Assembly: GCA_020444515.1 (NCBI GenBank)
Contig: JAHLKX010000009.1
Location: 1-64,000 of the forward strand
Length of the DNA stretch: 64,000 bases
Direction: 5' to 3'
DNA from: Bacteroidota bacterium
Lineage (GTDB): Bacteria; Bacteroidota; Bacteroidia; Bacteroidales; JAADJA01
In this document: in pieces, positions 55,909 to 64,000 of the stretch
Layout of the letters: each line of letters begins with the position of its first letter
Numbering within the stretch: the stretch's first letter is position 1
Notes under the pieces: model-generated
Seen by the model: only the letters and a program-made list of their open reading frames with translations
The model's database searches: none
What the model was told of the DNA's origin: nothing
Program-made: the position numbers and the translations under genes

Positions 55909-57249
55909 TTAGCGTGAAAGATGAATGATTGTCGATTTATAAATCTCAAACCACTGTTCATTCCATTCCCAGGTATTAAAACTGCTATTGTGCCAGATCA
56001 GGACAAATTCACCCTGATATTTTTTAACGAGGTTGATGTAATGCACCATGTTTTCCATAAAATCATCGGGATGATTGTATTTTTTGCGCAACGCAACCTC
56101 CATAACGGTAACCGGTTTTTCAATCAATTGAAGTTGTTCCCTTTTAACCAGATCAAAAACAGGAAACGAAAAACATGTACCGGCCCGAAAACCGGCATCA
56201 AAGGCAAATCCCAAAGTACTATCGTATCTTAATCCATGTTCTTCCCAGAGCCTGTAAGTATCAGGATTCTTATGACGCAGAAAATGTTGCCGTCCTCCTG
56301 TGATTTCGGGCTGAATTTGTTTTAACCGGTCCAACTCCAAAGTAAATCGCTGAGGATCATTAAAGGCCGCATAGGATGCATGCAATCCCACTTCATGTCC
56401 CCTATTTACAATTTCTTGAATCACGGCCCGGACTTTTGGTTCATGAATACTGTATCGTACATCAGGTTCTCCTGGCTCACCGGGGATAAAATAAAATCGG
56501 GATTTCAAGTTTTCAGCCTCCGAAAGGTCCATCAGCATTCTAAAAGTATCATAGTTATCAGGCTTATTTCCTGATTTTATATCAACAAAATCATGGATCG
56601 TATTCATCAGGGAGTGAAAACTTTTCCTTTGAAGGACATCGCCGGTCATGGCCCTAAGAAACCGGCTGAATTTCCTGTAACGCCATAATTCATCAATATC
56701 GTGGGTAACCATCGCTTCAAATTGATGTTCCTTTCGTTTACCCTCAAATCCAAGATAAATCAAAACATTCCAAATAAATTCCACATATTCATTGACGATG
56801 GGTCGTTGGTAAAAACCATGTTTAAATGCCAATGACTCCTCATCGGGTAAACGGTCATGAACGTCCCTTTTTAATGCGATCATCTCCTCCCAACGGGTCA
56901 ACATAAAAAAGGCGGATGAGATCAAATCAAATCCGCAATGGACATTATCACCCTTTTGAAACTTATCGTTACCATATAGTACCACCACATCAGGTTCAGT
57001 TGCAAATTGATTTTCAACAAACAGCACATTTTGAGGAAGGCGAACTTTTTGAAAAAGAGATGTTGCATCTTCAGCCTTGCTAAAAAAATGATCTTCAAAA
57101 ATTAACTTTCGTCCATTGTCTAAAATAATTGCAAAGTGTGGAGTATCAGACAATTTAATGGTATATTCTAACCTGAGATAATGCTTGAACAGAACACGTA
57201 AAATGTATTCCTTTTCAGGTAAAAAGCTATTTTGGATTTCAATCATCAT
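55909..57249 (-). CDS. polysaccharide deacetylase-family protein
   Basis: A 446-residue protein with an uncharacterised N-terminal ~180 residues and a C-terminal NodB-like deacetylase domain (about 180-440). Catalytic features are VTHDIDE (metal Asp pair) and RGHEVGLHASYAA (metal His). No signal peptide, so it is cytoplasmic or acts before export. It is last in the five-gene run and overlaps the AAC(3)-like gene by 4 nt (ATGA). It probably removes an acyl group from an amino sugar. Confidence 0.85.
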   Translation of the reverse strand: MMIEIQNSFLPEKEYILRVLFKHYLRLEYTIKLSDTPHFAIILDNGRKLIFEDHFFSKAEDATSLFQKVRLPQNVLFVENQFATEPDVVVLYGNDKFQKGDNVHCGFDLISSAFFMLTRWEEMIALKRDVHDRLPDEESLAFKHGFYQRPIVNEYVEFIWNVLIYLGFEGKRKEHQFEAMVTHDIDELWRYRKFSRFLRAMTGDVLQRKSFHSLMNTIHDFVDIKSGNKPDNYDTFRMLMDLSEAENLKSRFYFIPGEPGEPDVRYSIHEPKVRAVIQEIVNRGHEVGLHASYAAFNDPQRFTLELDRLKQIQPEITGGRQHFLRHKNPDTYRLWEEHGLRYDSTLGFAFDAGFRAGTCFSFPVFDLVKREQLQLIEKPVTVMEVALRKKYNHPDDFMENMVHYINLVKKYQGEFVLIWHNSSFNTWEWNEQWFEIYKSTIIHLSR

Positions 57250-58148
57250 GCTCGTTTCATCAATACCCGGTACAGGTTTTTAAAGCGGCTTAGTGAAAGG
57301 TTTTTTGAATTTTTTCGTAACCAGGCCCATCCAAAAGAAAGGTAATTTTTAGGGGAATGCTCCCAACTGATCTGGCACGAATAACAGGCAGGATCATCGC
57401 AAAAGAAAAACCGGGGTTCCTGCTGTAGCTTTGCGATTTCAATGGCCAGGGTTTTTTTCATAGAAGTGAGCACTGAATCAGCATTCCCTATCTTCCCCTC
57501 AGCAAGCATACCGCCTTTTTCACGATAGAGGGGATAAAACTTTGGGAAACCACGCCCGCACCCACCGTTCCAGTTCGTTTTGGCCAGCTTCACTTCGCCA
57601 TCCTGATCCCGGTAAAGCGCACCGGTGTTCATCTCCTTACGTTTGAAGTTAAGATGATCAATGGCTACATGGGTAGTACCGACTCCCACCACATCACCGC
57701 CAATGGTGAGATTTTTGGCATCCATTTGAGCCATTGCGTCTAACAAGTCATAACCACCTGATTCTGGAGTATGATTTTCACATAGATTTAAAGCCTGTTT
57801 CCCAATGGCTGCAAATTTTTGAATGGGATGCTTGCTTCTTTCCATTTTGGGATGCTTGATCATGGCATTGGCAAATGCACCGGCGTATGAAAGGGTTTTA
57901 TCATCAGCAATAATTTGTTGGTGTTCTTCGGAAAGGGGCAAAGGAAATACATTTATAAAAGCATCAGAAACAATGGTTCCTTCCTCCCCAACAGTTTCGA
58001 GGATGGCGTCGAGAAGTTCATCGGCTCCCCCTTCCAGTTTGCCTACCGAACGCATGGACACTTTGAGATGAAGCAAATCGCCCTGTTGCAGACCAATTGC
58101 TTTTAAATCCCTGACAAGTGAATCCTTATTTACTGTACCCGAACTCAT
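57246..58148 (-). CDS. AAC(3)-fold acyltransferase
   Basis: A 300-residue member of the aminoglycoside 3-N-acetyltransferase/YokD fold family, which transfers acyl groups from CoA to amines. Seen are LHLKVSMRSVGKLEGG near the N-terminus, HPIQKFAAIG, and VGTTHVAIDHLN in the CoA/acceptor region. A C-terminal Cys/His cluster (FFCDDPACYSCQISW) is additional to the family core. Despite the family name, its place between a CoA-ester lyase and a deacetylase in a glycan operon suggests acylation of a surface amino sugar rather than drug resistance (inference). It overlaps both neighbours by 4 nt. Confidence 0.85.
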   Translation of the reverse strand: MSSGTVNKDSLVRDLKAIGLQQGDLLHLKVSMRSVGKLEGGADELLDAILETVGEEGTIVSDAFINVFPLPLSEEHQQIIADDKTLSYAGAFANAMIKHPKMERSKHPIQKFAAIGKQALNLCENHTPESGGYDLLDAMAQMDAKNLTIGGDVVGVGTTHVAIDHLNFKRKEMNTGALYRDQDGEVKLAKTNWNGGCGRGFPKFYPLYREKGGMLAEGKIGNADSVLTSMKKTLAIEIAKLQQEPRFFFCDDPACYSCQISWEHSPKNYLSFGWAWLRKNSKNLSLSRFKNLYRVLMKRA

Positions 58149-59059
58149 TTATGCTTTATAAAATCAAGATAGTTTTTAATGTTGCTGCTTCGTTCAAATA
58201 ATTTTCTTGCTGCTTTCAGAGTAGGCGGCGAAACAAAAATCCCTTCATGGATGATAATTCCCCGGTCGTTTTTAGCGGCTTCCTCAGCAAGTCTGATAAT
58301 TTCAGCCGCTCTATTTACTTCATTTTCATCGGGCGTGTAACGCTCGTGGATGATGTCAATTTCGCGGGGCGACATCACCAACATCCCCTCATAACCCATA
58401 TCCCGGGCTTGCTCAATGTGTTCCTTCAATCCTTCAAAATCACCCACCTGAACATAAGGAGAATCAATGGCCATGATTTTGTTAGCCTTGGCTGTTAAAG
58501 CCACCATATGCCTTGGCGTTTGCATTCCTCGAGCTTCTTTGCCATGTCGGCCCTCCTGTTCTGCAAGGAAATCTTCACTTCCGAATAGCAAGCCTACGAG
58601 GCGCTTTGATGCAGCAGCAATCTCCCGAAGATTAAGAACGCCTTCAGGTGTTTCTATCAGAGCGATCACATCGAAATAATGGGGTGGTAAGCCAAGTTGT
58701 TTTTCTTTGAGGAAAAGCTGGGCATCGAAAGCAATGAGATCTTCGCGAGTGTTGGTCATAGGATAAACAAAGCCATTCAGGTTTTGACATGCTGTTGCGT
58801 CGATATCCATCATGGTAAGGCCCGTTTCCAATGGATTGATGCGAACATAAACCGGACGATTATCAGGAAGTGGTTGGGCCAAAAATTCGCGTAAAATTTC
58901 ACGGGCCTCTTTTTTTCTGCTCTCCGGAACAGCATCCTCCAGATCATAAACGATCGCATCGGCAGCCGTTTGAAATGACTTATCAAGGTATTTCCGATTG
59001 TGCCCGGCCGTAAACAACAGACTTCTATGGATCAGTTTGCCATTATATTTTTTCTTCAT
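58145..59059 (-). CDS. CoA-ester lyase (HpcH/HpaI/CitE family)
   Basis: A 304-residue TIM-barrel CitE-like enzyme (malyl-, methylmalyl- or citramalyl-CoA lyase group). Seen are YDLEDAVPESRK (metal Glu/Asp), YVRINPLETG, IALIETPEGVLN and GSEDFLAE. It cleaves or forms a 3-hydroxy-acyl-CoA ester with Mg2+. The gene follows a MaoC hydratase by 12 bp and overlaps the AAC(3)-like gene by 4 nt. The lyase plus hydratase pair resembles the mesaconyl-/methylmalyl-CoA pathway, but the glycan context points to making an acyl donor. Confidence 0.88.
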   Translation of the reverse strand: MKKKYNGKLIHRSLLFTAGHNRKYLDKSFQTAADAIVYDLEDAVPESRKKEAREILREFLAQPLPDNRPVYVRINPLETGLTMMDIDATACQNLNGFVYPMTNTREDLIAFDAQLFLKEKQLGLPPHYFDVIALIETPEGVLNLREIAAASKRLVGLLFGSEDFLAEQEGRHGKEARGMQTPRHMVALTAKANKIMAIDSPYVQVGDFEGLKEHIEQARDMGYEGMLVMSPREIDIIHERYTPDENEVNRAAEIIRLAEEAAKNDRGIIIHEGIFVSPPTLKAARKLFERSSNIKNYLDFIKHK

Positions 59060-59071
59060 TTGAATGTTTAT

Positions 59072-59542
59072 TTAAGGTTTTAAAACAGGAACCAGCACAT
59101 CCCTTGAAAACTCCAAAACTTCCTCTTCCCGTTGATTATAGGCAATCGTCTTTACCGATACTACGCCTCTGTCAGGTTTTGATTTTGATTTACGAACATT
59201 CAGCACTTCAGTTTTAGCATGGAGTGTATCGCCAATAAAAACCGGACCCGAATGTCTAATTTCATGATAACCCAAATTGGCAATGGCCCTGCCACTAACA
59301 TCGGCTACCGTAAGGCCGACTACCAGCGAAAAAACAAGTGTTCCAACCACAAGCACCCTTCCATGTTGTTGATCTTTCACATATTCCTGGTCGAGATGTA
59401 ACGGATGATGATTCATCGTTATCAGAGAAAACAAATTATTATCCGATTCTGTTATGGTTTTTCGAAGTGCGTGTTCATATACATCACCAACCTCGAATTC
59501 GTCAAAATATCGACCATATTGAACTGCTTTATGATTTGTCAT
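59072..59542 (-). CDS. MaoC-family acyl-CoA dehydratase/hydratase
   Basis: A 156-residue hot-dog fold protein. The catalytic motif is ITMNHHPLHLD (the Asp/His hydratase site), followed by a VGTLVFSLVVGL helix. MaoC-like enzymes hydrate 2-enoyl-CoA or, in the mesaconyl-CoA subgroup, act next to a CitE-type lyase. It overlaps the flippase gene by 4 nt, so it is translated in step with a membrane exporter. Specific substrate unknown. Confidence 0.87.
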   Translation of the reverse strand: MTNHKAVQYGRYFDEFEVGDVYEHALRKTITESDNNLFSLITMNHHPLHLDQEYVKDQQHGRVLVVGTLVFSLVVGLTVADVSGRAIANLGYHEIRHSGPVFIGDTLHAKTEVLNVRKSKSKPDRGVVSVKTIAYNQREEEVLEFSRDVLVPVLKP

Positions 59543-60825
59543 GATGTTTTACCTTTGACTGTATTGAACAAAATTAATAGAAAAAACAAATAATAAACCG
59601 AGAGTACGATCACATAGATCAGCAAAAAGGTTTCAAATGCCACTTTATATTGCCATGCATATCCAAAAACAAGGAGCGTTACAATCAACATCCCCACTTG
59701 CAGAAACAGGGAACGGTGTTGTTTTTCAAAAATACTGAGACTCACCGAAACTGGACTTACTACAAAACGGATAAAAAGCAGCGGAATGAGGTAACGCGCA
59801 TAAGTTCCCGCAACCCGCCATTCTTCACCAAAGACAAATGCAAAAATGGGTTCAGCAAACAAAAAAATAATTGTAAAGACCGGGAGTCCGACCAAAATTA
59901 GTTTTTTCAAGACGGAGTTAAAGGTAATTGTGGCTTTACCCGACCGTTCTTTCTCGTTTGATGCTTCCTGCATATAAAGCTGGCCGATACTGGTACCAAT
60001 AAGTGAGCTCGGAAATCCCAGCATGCGCATACCAAGGGAATAAAATCCCAGGGTTGTTACATTAAAAATCAATGATATCAGAATATTCGTTAGATCAGTG
60101 GCCATTTTATTGGCCAACGTGGCTGGAAAGGTAAATATGGGGAATCGTTTATAACGACGGGCCATCCGTCTCATTCCTGACTTACTGATTTCAGTTCTCA
60201 GATTTTCATCCTGCACAAAATTCTTGAATAATTTAAAGTTACCAAACAGATGAGAGATGGCGTAGCCCAGGATCAAACCACCAAAAGCCATTTTACCAAA
60301 GCCTGCAACCAGCTGCACACTCACCATAGCCACTGATTTCACCACCCTCGAAAAGGCAATGGCCTTATACTTTTTTACCCGGGTATTGTAATAATTAAGC
60401 ATTCCGTACATACCAACCAGGAATACCACCGGTGGCACCAAATAAATCCACCCAGCAAGTCGCTCATCGCCAATTATCACCACAACCGAATCATGGAACA
60501 GGAATAATATGATCAACAGGAACGCACTTAAGAAAAAAGAAATCACCAAACCCAAAGAAACAATATTTACTGCATCCGAATCTTTTTCAGGTAACAAAAC
60601 CGCTAATTCATATTTTAGGTTGGCTACAATACCAAGAATGACCGATACCGACATAAATAAAGCAAGTATTCCAAAATCATCTGGTGAGTATATTCGCGTA
60701 AGGATCGGAGAGACCAAAACCGGCAGGGCTTGGGCAAGTGAGGTTCCGGTGACCAGGGTTACCAAATTTTTTGTAAAAGTCGAGTGTTGCTTAAAATTAA
60801 ACGGATTCTTCAACGGTGGACTCAA
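59539..60825 (-). CDS. oligosaccharide flippase (Wzx-like, MOP superfamily)
   Basis: A 428-residue membrane protein with 12-14 predicted helices and the Wzx/PST N-terminus (FTKNLVTLVTGTSLAQALPV followed by ILTRIYSPDDFGILAL). It moves undecaprenyl-linked oligosaccharide across the inner membrane. Start ambiguous: TTG at 60825 or TTG at 60813; the -7 element at 60835-60842 favours 60813, because it leaves a usable leader. It is first in the operon; all four downstream genes are coupled or closely spaced. Confidence 0.88.
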   Translation of the reverse strand: MSPPLKNPFNFKQHSTFTKNLVTLVTGTSLAQALPVLVSPILTRIYSPDDFGILALFMSVSVILGIVANLKYELAVLLPEKDSDAVNIVSLGLVISFFLSAFLLIILFLFHDSVVVIIGDERLAGWIYLVPPVVFLVGMYGMLNYYNTRVKKYKAIAFSRVVKSVAMVSVQLVAGFGKMAFGGLILGYAISHLFGNFKLFKNFVQDENLRTEISKSGMRRMARRYKRFPIFTFPATLANKMATDLTNILISLIFNVTTLGFYSLGMRMLGFPSSLIGTSIGQLYMQEASNEKERSGKATITFNSVLKKLILVGLPVFTIIFLFAEPIFAFVFGEEWRVAGTYARYLIPLLFIRFVVSPVSVSLSIFEKQHRSLFLQVGMLIVTLLVFGYAWQYKVAFETFLLIYVIVLSVYYLFFLLILFNTVKGKTS

Positions 60826-60834
60826 TTAGCTTTA

Positions 60835-60842
60835 CAAAAGTA
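60835..60842 (-). promoter_or_regulatory. -7 element of flippase operon
   Basis: Minus-strand TACTTTTG, a full match to TAnnTTTG, directly upstream of the flippase start. No clear -33. Transcript start near 60828. Confidence 0.45.
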
Positions 60843-61194
60843 ATGATTACCGTTATATAGTCAGTGAAACTTGAATAATGATTAAAAATGTCATGATGAT
60901 ATGCACGAATTAACGGGTATACCGGTTTGACCTGTAGGCACATTGATCAAAACTTCATCTATTTGAAAACCTGTTATCCATTACAAAAACATGAGCAATG
61001 ATTAGTAAGTTATACCTCTTCATTTCCATTATTTGTAACTTCATTTTGTTTTCATCAGCATCTGTGTCACACGTTTCATTCGACTGACTTGCAATGAATG
61101 TTAAACAAAGATAAAGGTCATTTTACAATATGATCAGTTTTTAATAGCGGCTTTTGTACGGCATTTTCTCAGGGTTGGAAAATGTATAAGTTGT
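60843..61194. other. 352-bp region without a clear gene
   Basis: A/T-rich. A 29-codon plus-strand ORF (60998-61087) begins like a signal peptide (MISKLYLFISIICNFILF) but stops soon after the hydrophobic core. It may be a remnant of a secreted-protein gene or chance. No repeat, RNA or terminator is recognised; the synthetase gene ends at its right edge. Confidence 0.4.
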
Positions 61195-62841
61195 TTAGCT
61201 ATATAAATACCGCTTGATGCTTTTCTTTGGTGTTTTCGCAAATTCTTCCGGGTGTTCTTCAATGGATGAGATATTCATATATCCTGGTAATTTGTGGTTA
61301 AGAACTTTCTGATGATGGCGAAGAATTTTTTCGAGATCCTCTTTTCCTATCTTATCCTTTTTCACAATTTCTGCATCGGGAAAGACCATGGCAACCAGTT
61401 TATCATTTCTGTGAACCACCATTGATTCTGCTACTAAATATTGGTTATTTAGCATGGATTCAATTTCTTCAGGGTAGATATTTTTACCATTTGCACCAAG
61501 GATCATACTTTTACTGCGCCCTTTGATATACATGAATCCATCCCGGTCCCTGAAACCCAGGTCGCCTGTTTTAAGCCAACCTTCATCATCAAGCACTTTT
61601 CGGGTATCTTCTGCATTTTTATAATACCCCATCATAACATTATCACCACGCACATAAATTTCACCGATTGTGTCATCCAGCGATTCCTTTTCAATTTTCA
61701 CTTCCAGGGTATCCACCATCTTACCCGAAGAGCCTGCAGGCAAACCCCTCCAGCCGTGATAGCTGATCAAAGGTCCGCACTCAGTCATTCCATAGCCCAG
61801 GGTATACTTGAATTTCGTACGTCTGAAAAACATTTCGACCTCATGGTTCAATGGTGCTCCGCCCATGACAATCTCATGAAAATTTCCCCCAAACGTTTCT
61901 GTCAATTTTTCCCGAAATTTTGATAATATAACTTGGTTCACTACAGGGATTGCCAGCAATAATTTCATATACCATTTGGAGATCACCGGGAGCAATCTAT
62001 TTTTATAAATTTTCTCTATTACAATTGGCACCGATAGGATCAGTGAGGGCTTTATTTCCTGAAAGGCTTTCATGATAATTTGCGGGGAAGGGGTTTTGGT
62101 GAGAATGGTAATATCACATCCCAGGGTAAATGGGAACAAAAACTCAAAAGCACATCCAAAGGTATGGGCAAGGGGTAAAAATGATACGATCTTATCACCG
62201 GGCCGCAGTGGCATATTGTTTTGGGCAAATCGCATATTGGCTGCAAGACTGTTATGCTGCAACATGACACCCTTTGTAAAACCAGTTGTCCCGGAGGTAT
62301 AACTTAATACTGCTAAATGATCATTGGGAATTCCATCCATTTTAAAATCGCCTGGTTTCCATTCCTTCTCATCCCTTTTATCTGACAGACCAGATGTTTT
62401 AAAGGCTTCAATAAGTCTATCGGTTTTACATTTCTGAACCGTAAAATCATTGATTTGAATGACCCCATGCAACTTTTCCACTTCCGGACATTTCAAAGAA
62501 CCGATCATCTGATCACCGGCAAACAGCAACACTGAATCAGAATGACCAATGATCTTGTGCAGATCGTCGATTTTAAAATCAGGAAGGATAGGCACAACCA
62601 CTGCACCATAGGTTACCACAGCGATATACAAAATACCCCACCTTGCAGAGTTTTTGCCAAGAATGGCAATTTTATCCCCCCGGGTTATATTCAGCGAATG
62701 AAACAATTTATGAAATCGCAACACTTAGGTCCCTATCTGACCATATGTAAAAGATTCACCATTATAATCCGACAGGGCTCTTTTTTCCCAGTTTTTTTTG
62801 ATACTCTCCGAAAGGAAGGAAACAAAAGTTTTATCTACCAT
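61195..62841 (-). pseudogene. long-chain acyl-CoA synthetase (AMP-binding) with in-frame stop at codon 39
   Basis: The intact family frame starts at the ATG 62841 (SIKKNWEKRALSDYNGESF, then TYGQIGT), meets TAA at 62725-62727, and continues in the same frame as VLRFHKLFHSLNITRGDK. Only one codon is wrong; by family alignment an acidic or Lys codon became a stop. A GTG (62724) directly after the stop could restart translation and give 509 residues that hold all core motifs: SYTSGTTGFTKG, GYGMTECGP, TGDLGFRDRDGFMYIKGR and the KNIYPEEIE hinge. The loss is 39 residues. It activates fatty acids as acyl-AMP then acyl-CoA. It may be functional by restart, decaying, or a sequencing error. Confidence 0.8.
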
Positions 62842-62895
62842 AAGTCCTGAAAATTGTTATGCGTAAATATACAAAAGATTGTATCGTGGTTGATT

Positions 62896-64000
62896 TCAAA
62901 AATGATATGCCATGGATATGCCACCATAATAATTCCGTGGCAGCCCGGGATAATAATAGCGCGGCGGACTTTCACCGAAAGAAGGGGCATTGATGAGGAA
63001 CATCGATGCATATTTTTTATTCAACAGATTATTCACTCCTGCAAAGAGATGAAGGGTCAAGTGTTCAAAGAAGACCTTTTGGAACCCGGCTTTAACGTTG
63101 AAAAGACCATAACTTTCTGAGTAAATGGAATTGTCATCCCGCAATGGCATGGCATCGATATACTGGTAATTGAGGGTGCCATATAATCCAATCGCTGTTT
63201 TAAAATCCAACCCTGAATTAAAGGTATTCTTCGGAGCACCGGCAATTCGATTACCAGAATAGTCTTGCTGATCATCCACAAATTCTGTGAATATGTAATG
63301 GGTGACTGTACCATTTGAAAATAGCTGAAGCATCAGTGCTTCGCTGTTCACCAATAGCATACTCAGATCAAGCTCAACACCCTTATGATCACTCTTACCG
63401 GCATTGATCCCCACAAATTGATCTTCTGCTGTGCGTCGTGCAACCAGCAAGTTCCTGATCTGCATAGAATATGCACTGGCGCTGTAATAAAACCTTCTCT
63501 GAAATAGCTCTCCACGGATCCCGAGTTCATAATTCCAACCCGTTTCAGGCTGAATATCAGGATTGATATTCCCTTGCGGGGTCAGGGTTTCTTCAAGGGT
63601 AGGTGGTGAAAATCCATGGCTGGCTCCGACATAAACAAAAACATGATCAGAGAAACGGTAACTGGCGGCAATTCTCGGTGACGGCATCAAATCAAAGCTA
63701 TACGTTCCTGATTCATCTCCGTTTTCCTTATACAGGTCGGAATAGTCATAGACAGTTCTATTTAAATTAATACCTGCATGCAAGCTTAAATGAGAAGTAA
63801 ATTTAAAAGTCGACTGAAGAAAAAAGTTCACATACATTCTTTGTTCTTCGTTATCGCTCAATGGACTCCCCTTATCACGATTTATGTTTTCATAAGTGCG
63901 CCATGTGTAAAATTCATCATAATATTCTCCCCCGAGCAAAAAGATCATTCTGACTTTTTCGGTTTGAGGCTGGTACCGGAGATAGGAACGCAGACCTGCA
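62896..64000 (-). CDS. TonB-dependent receptor, C-terminal part (runs off window)
   Basis: The frame stays open to the window end, so this is the 3' part (about 367 residues visible) of an outer-membrane TonB-dependent receptor. Barrel strands alternate throughout. Diagnostic pieces are SASYRF-type strands, GASHGFSPPTLEETLTPQGN with PETGWNYELGIRG, LFAGVNNLLNKKYAS and a final GGISMAYHF with terminal Phe. The plug, TonB box and signal are outside the window. An internal ATG at 63948 is not the true start. The substrate is unknown (siderophore, cobalamin or metal types all share this form). The acyl-CoA synthetase lies 54 bp downstream. Confidence 0.9.
   Translation of the reverse strand, partial: AGLRSYLRYQPQTEKVRMIFLLGGEYYDEFYTWRTYENINRDKGSPLSDNEEQRMYVNFFLQSTFKFTSHLSLHAGINLNRTVYDYSDLYKENGDESGTYSFDLMPSPRIAASYRFSDHVFVYVGASHGFSPPTLEETLTPQGNINPDIQPETGWNYELGIRGELFQRRFYYSASAYSMQIRNLLVARRTAEDQFVGINAGKSDHKGVELDLSMLLVNSEALMLQLFSNGTVTHYIFTEFVDDQQDYSGNRIAGAPKNTFNSGLDFKTAIGLYGTLNYQYIDAMPLRDDNSIYSESYGLFNVKAGFQKVFFEHLTLHLFAGVNNLLNKKYASMFLINAPSFGESPPRYYYPGLPRNYYGGISMAYHF

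Noticed and set aside
57246-58148. Aminoglycoside resistance gene
   Set aside because: Family fold only; it is embedded by overlaps in a glycan/CoA operon, so drug acetylation is not supported.

Overview
The window comes from a member of the Bacteroidota, most likely class Bacteroidia (Bacteroidales/Marinilabiliales-like). The evidence is the repeated -7 element TAnnTTTG upstream of many genes, four secreted proteins with a type IX secretion (T9SS) C-terminal sorting domain, a TamL-type lipoprotein barrel, ZapA-RNase Y synteny with a 6S-like RNA between them, a fused GcvP, and a TonB-dependent receptor. Ptb plus Buk suggest an anaerobe or facultative anaerobe able to interconvert butyryl-CoA and butyrate. 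Base composition by eye is AT-rich and even. I see no prophage, IS transposase or CRISPR array.

Layout. 1-444: a tRNA-Val gene with a tiny GIY-YIG nuclease gene inserted behind it; 55-bp direct repeats made of the tRNA 3' end and its terminator flank the insert. 659-5990: TamL, a RecD-like helicase and an M64 metallopeptidase. 6127-8230: ptb and buk, each with its own promoter. 8278-10538 (-): dnaX with a translationally coupled acyltransferase. 10675-18630: secreted and envelope proteins, including a propeller/VWA-like/barrel fusion. 18783-21132: rhomboid, Aat, nucleoside deaminase and DUF456 genes, tightly packed. 21228-24948: nucleotide-sugar genes (UXS, RmlD) and a phosphohexomutase. 25002-32877: LamG/T9SS protein, DUF3298 protein, sulfotransferase, gcvP. 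33002-36075: coiled-coil protein, zapA, 6S-like RNA, rny, then an Rrf2 regulator and a small winged-helix protein. 36321-42437: GT2 fusion, lipoyl E2, exonuclease behind a possible attenuator, subtilisin. 42709-46390: trmD, rplS, Kef-type antiporter, DgkA-like kinase. 46392-49999 (-): barrel protein and a two-component pair (hybrid kinase plus sigma-54 activator). 50151-54969: M23 peptidase, frameshifted phzF-like gene, RecQ. 55909-60825 (-): a five-gene coupled operon of flippase, MaoC, CitE-like lyase, AAC(3)-fold acyltransferase and polysaccharide deacetylase. 61195-64000 (-): acyl-CoA synthetase interrupted by an in-frame stop, and the 3' part of a TonB-dependent receptor running off the window.

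Most interesting points: (i) the overlapping operon at 55909-60825, which joins CoA-ester chemistry to glycan export and may be an undescribed glycan acyl-modification pathway; (ii) the tRNA-Val/GIY-YIG cassette; (iii) a rod-shaped 6S-like RNA whose two ends pair over 14 bp; (iv) mutually exclusive hairpins directly before the exonuclease gene; (v) two genes each broken by a single-base event, which test either assembly accuracy or recent gene decay. Promoter calls rest on the known Bacteroidota consensus (-33 TTTG, -7 TAnnTTTG) and were made by eye.
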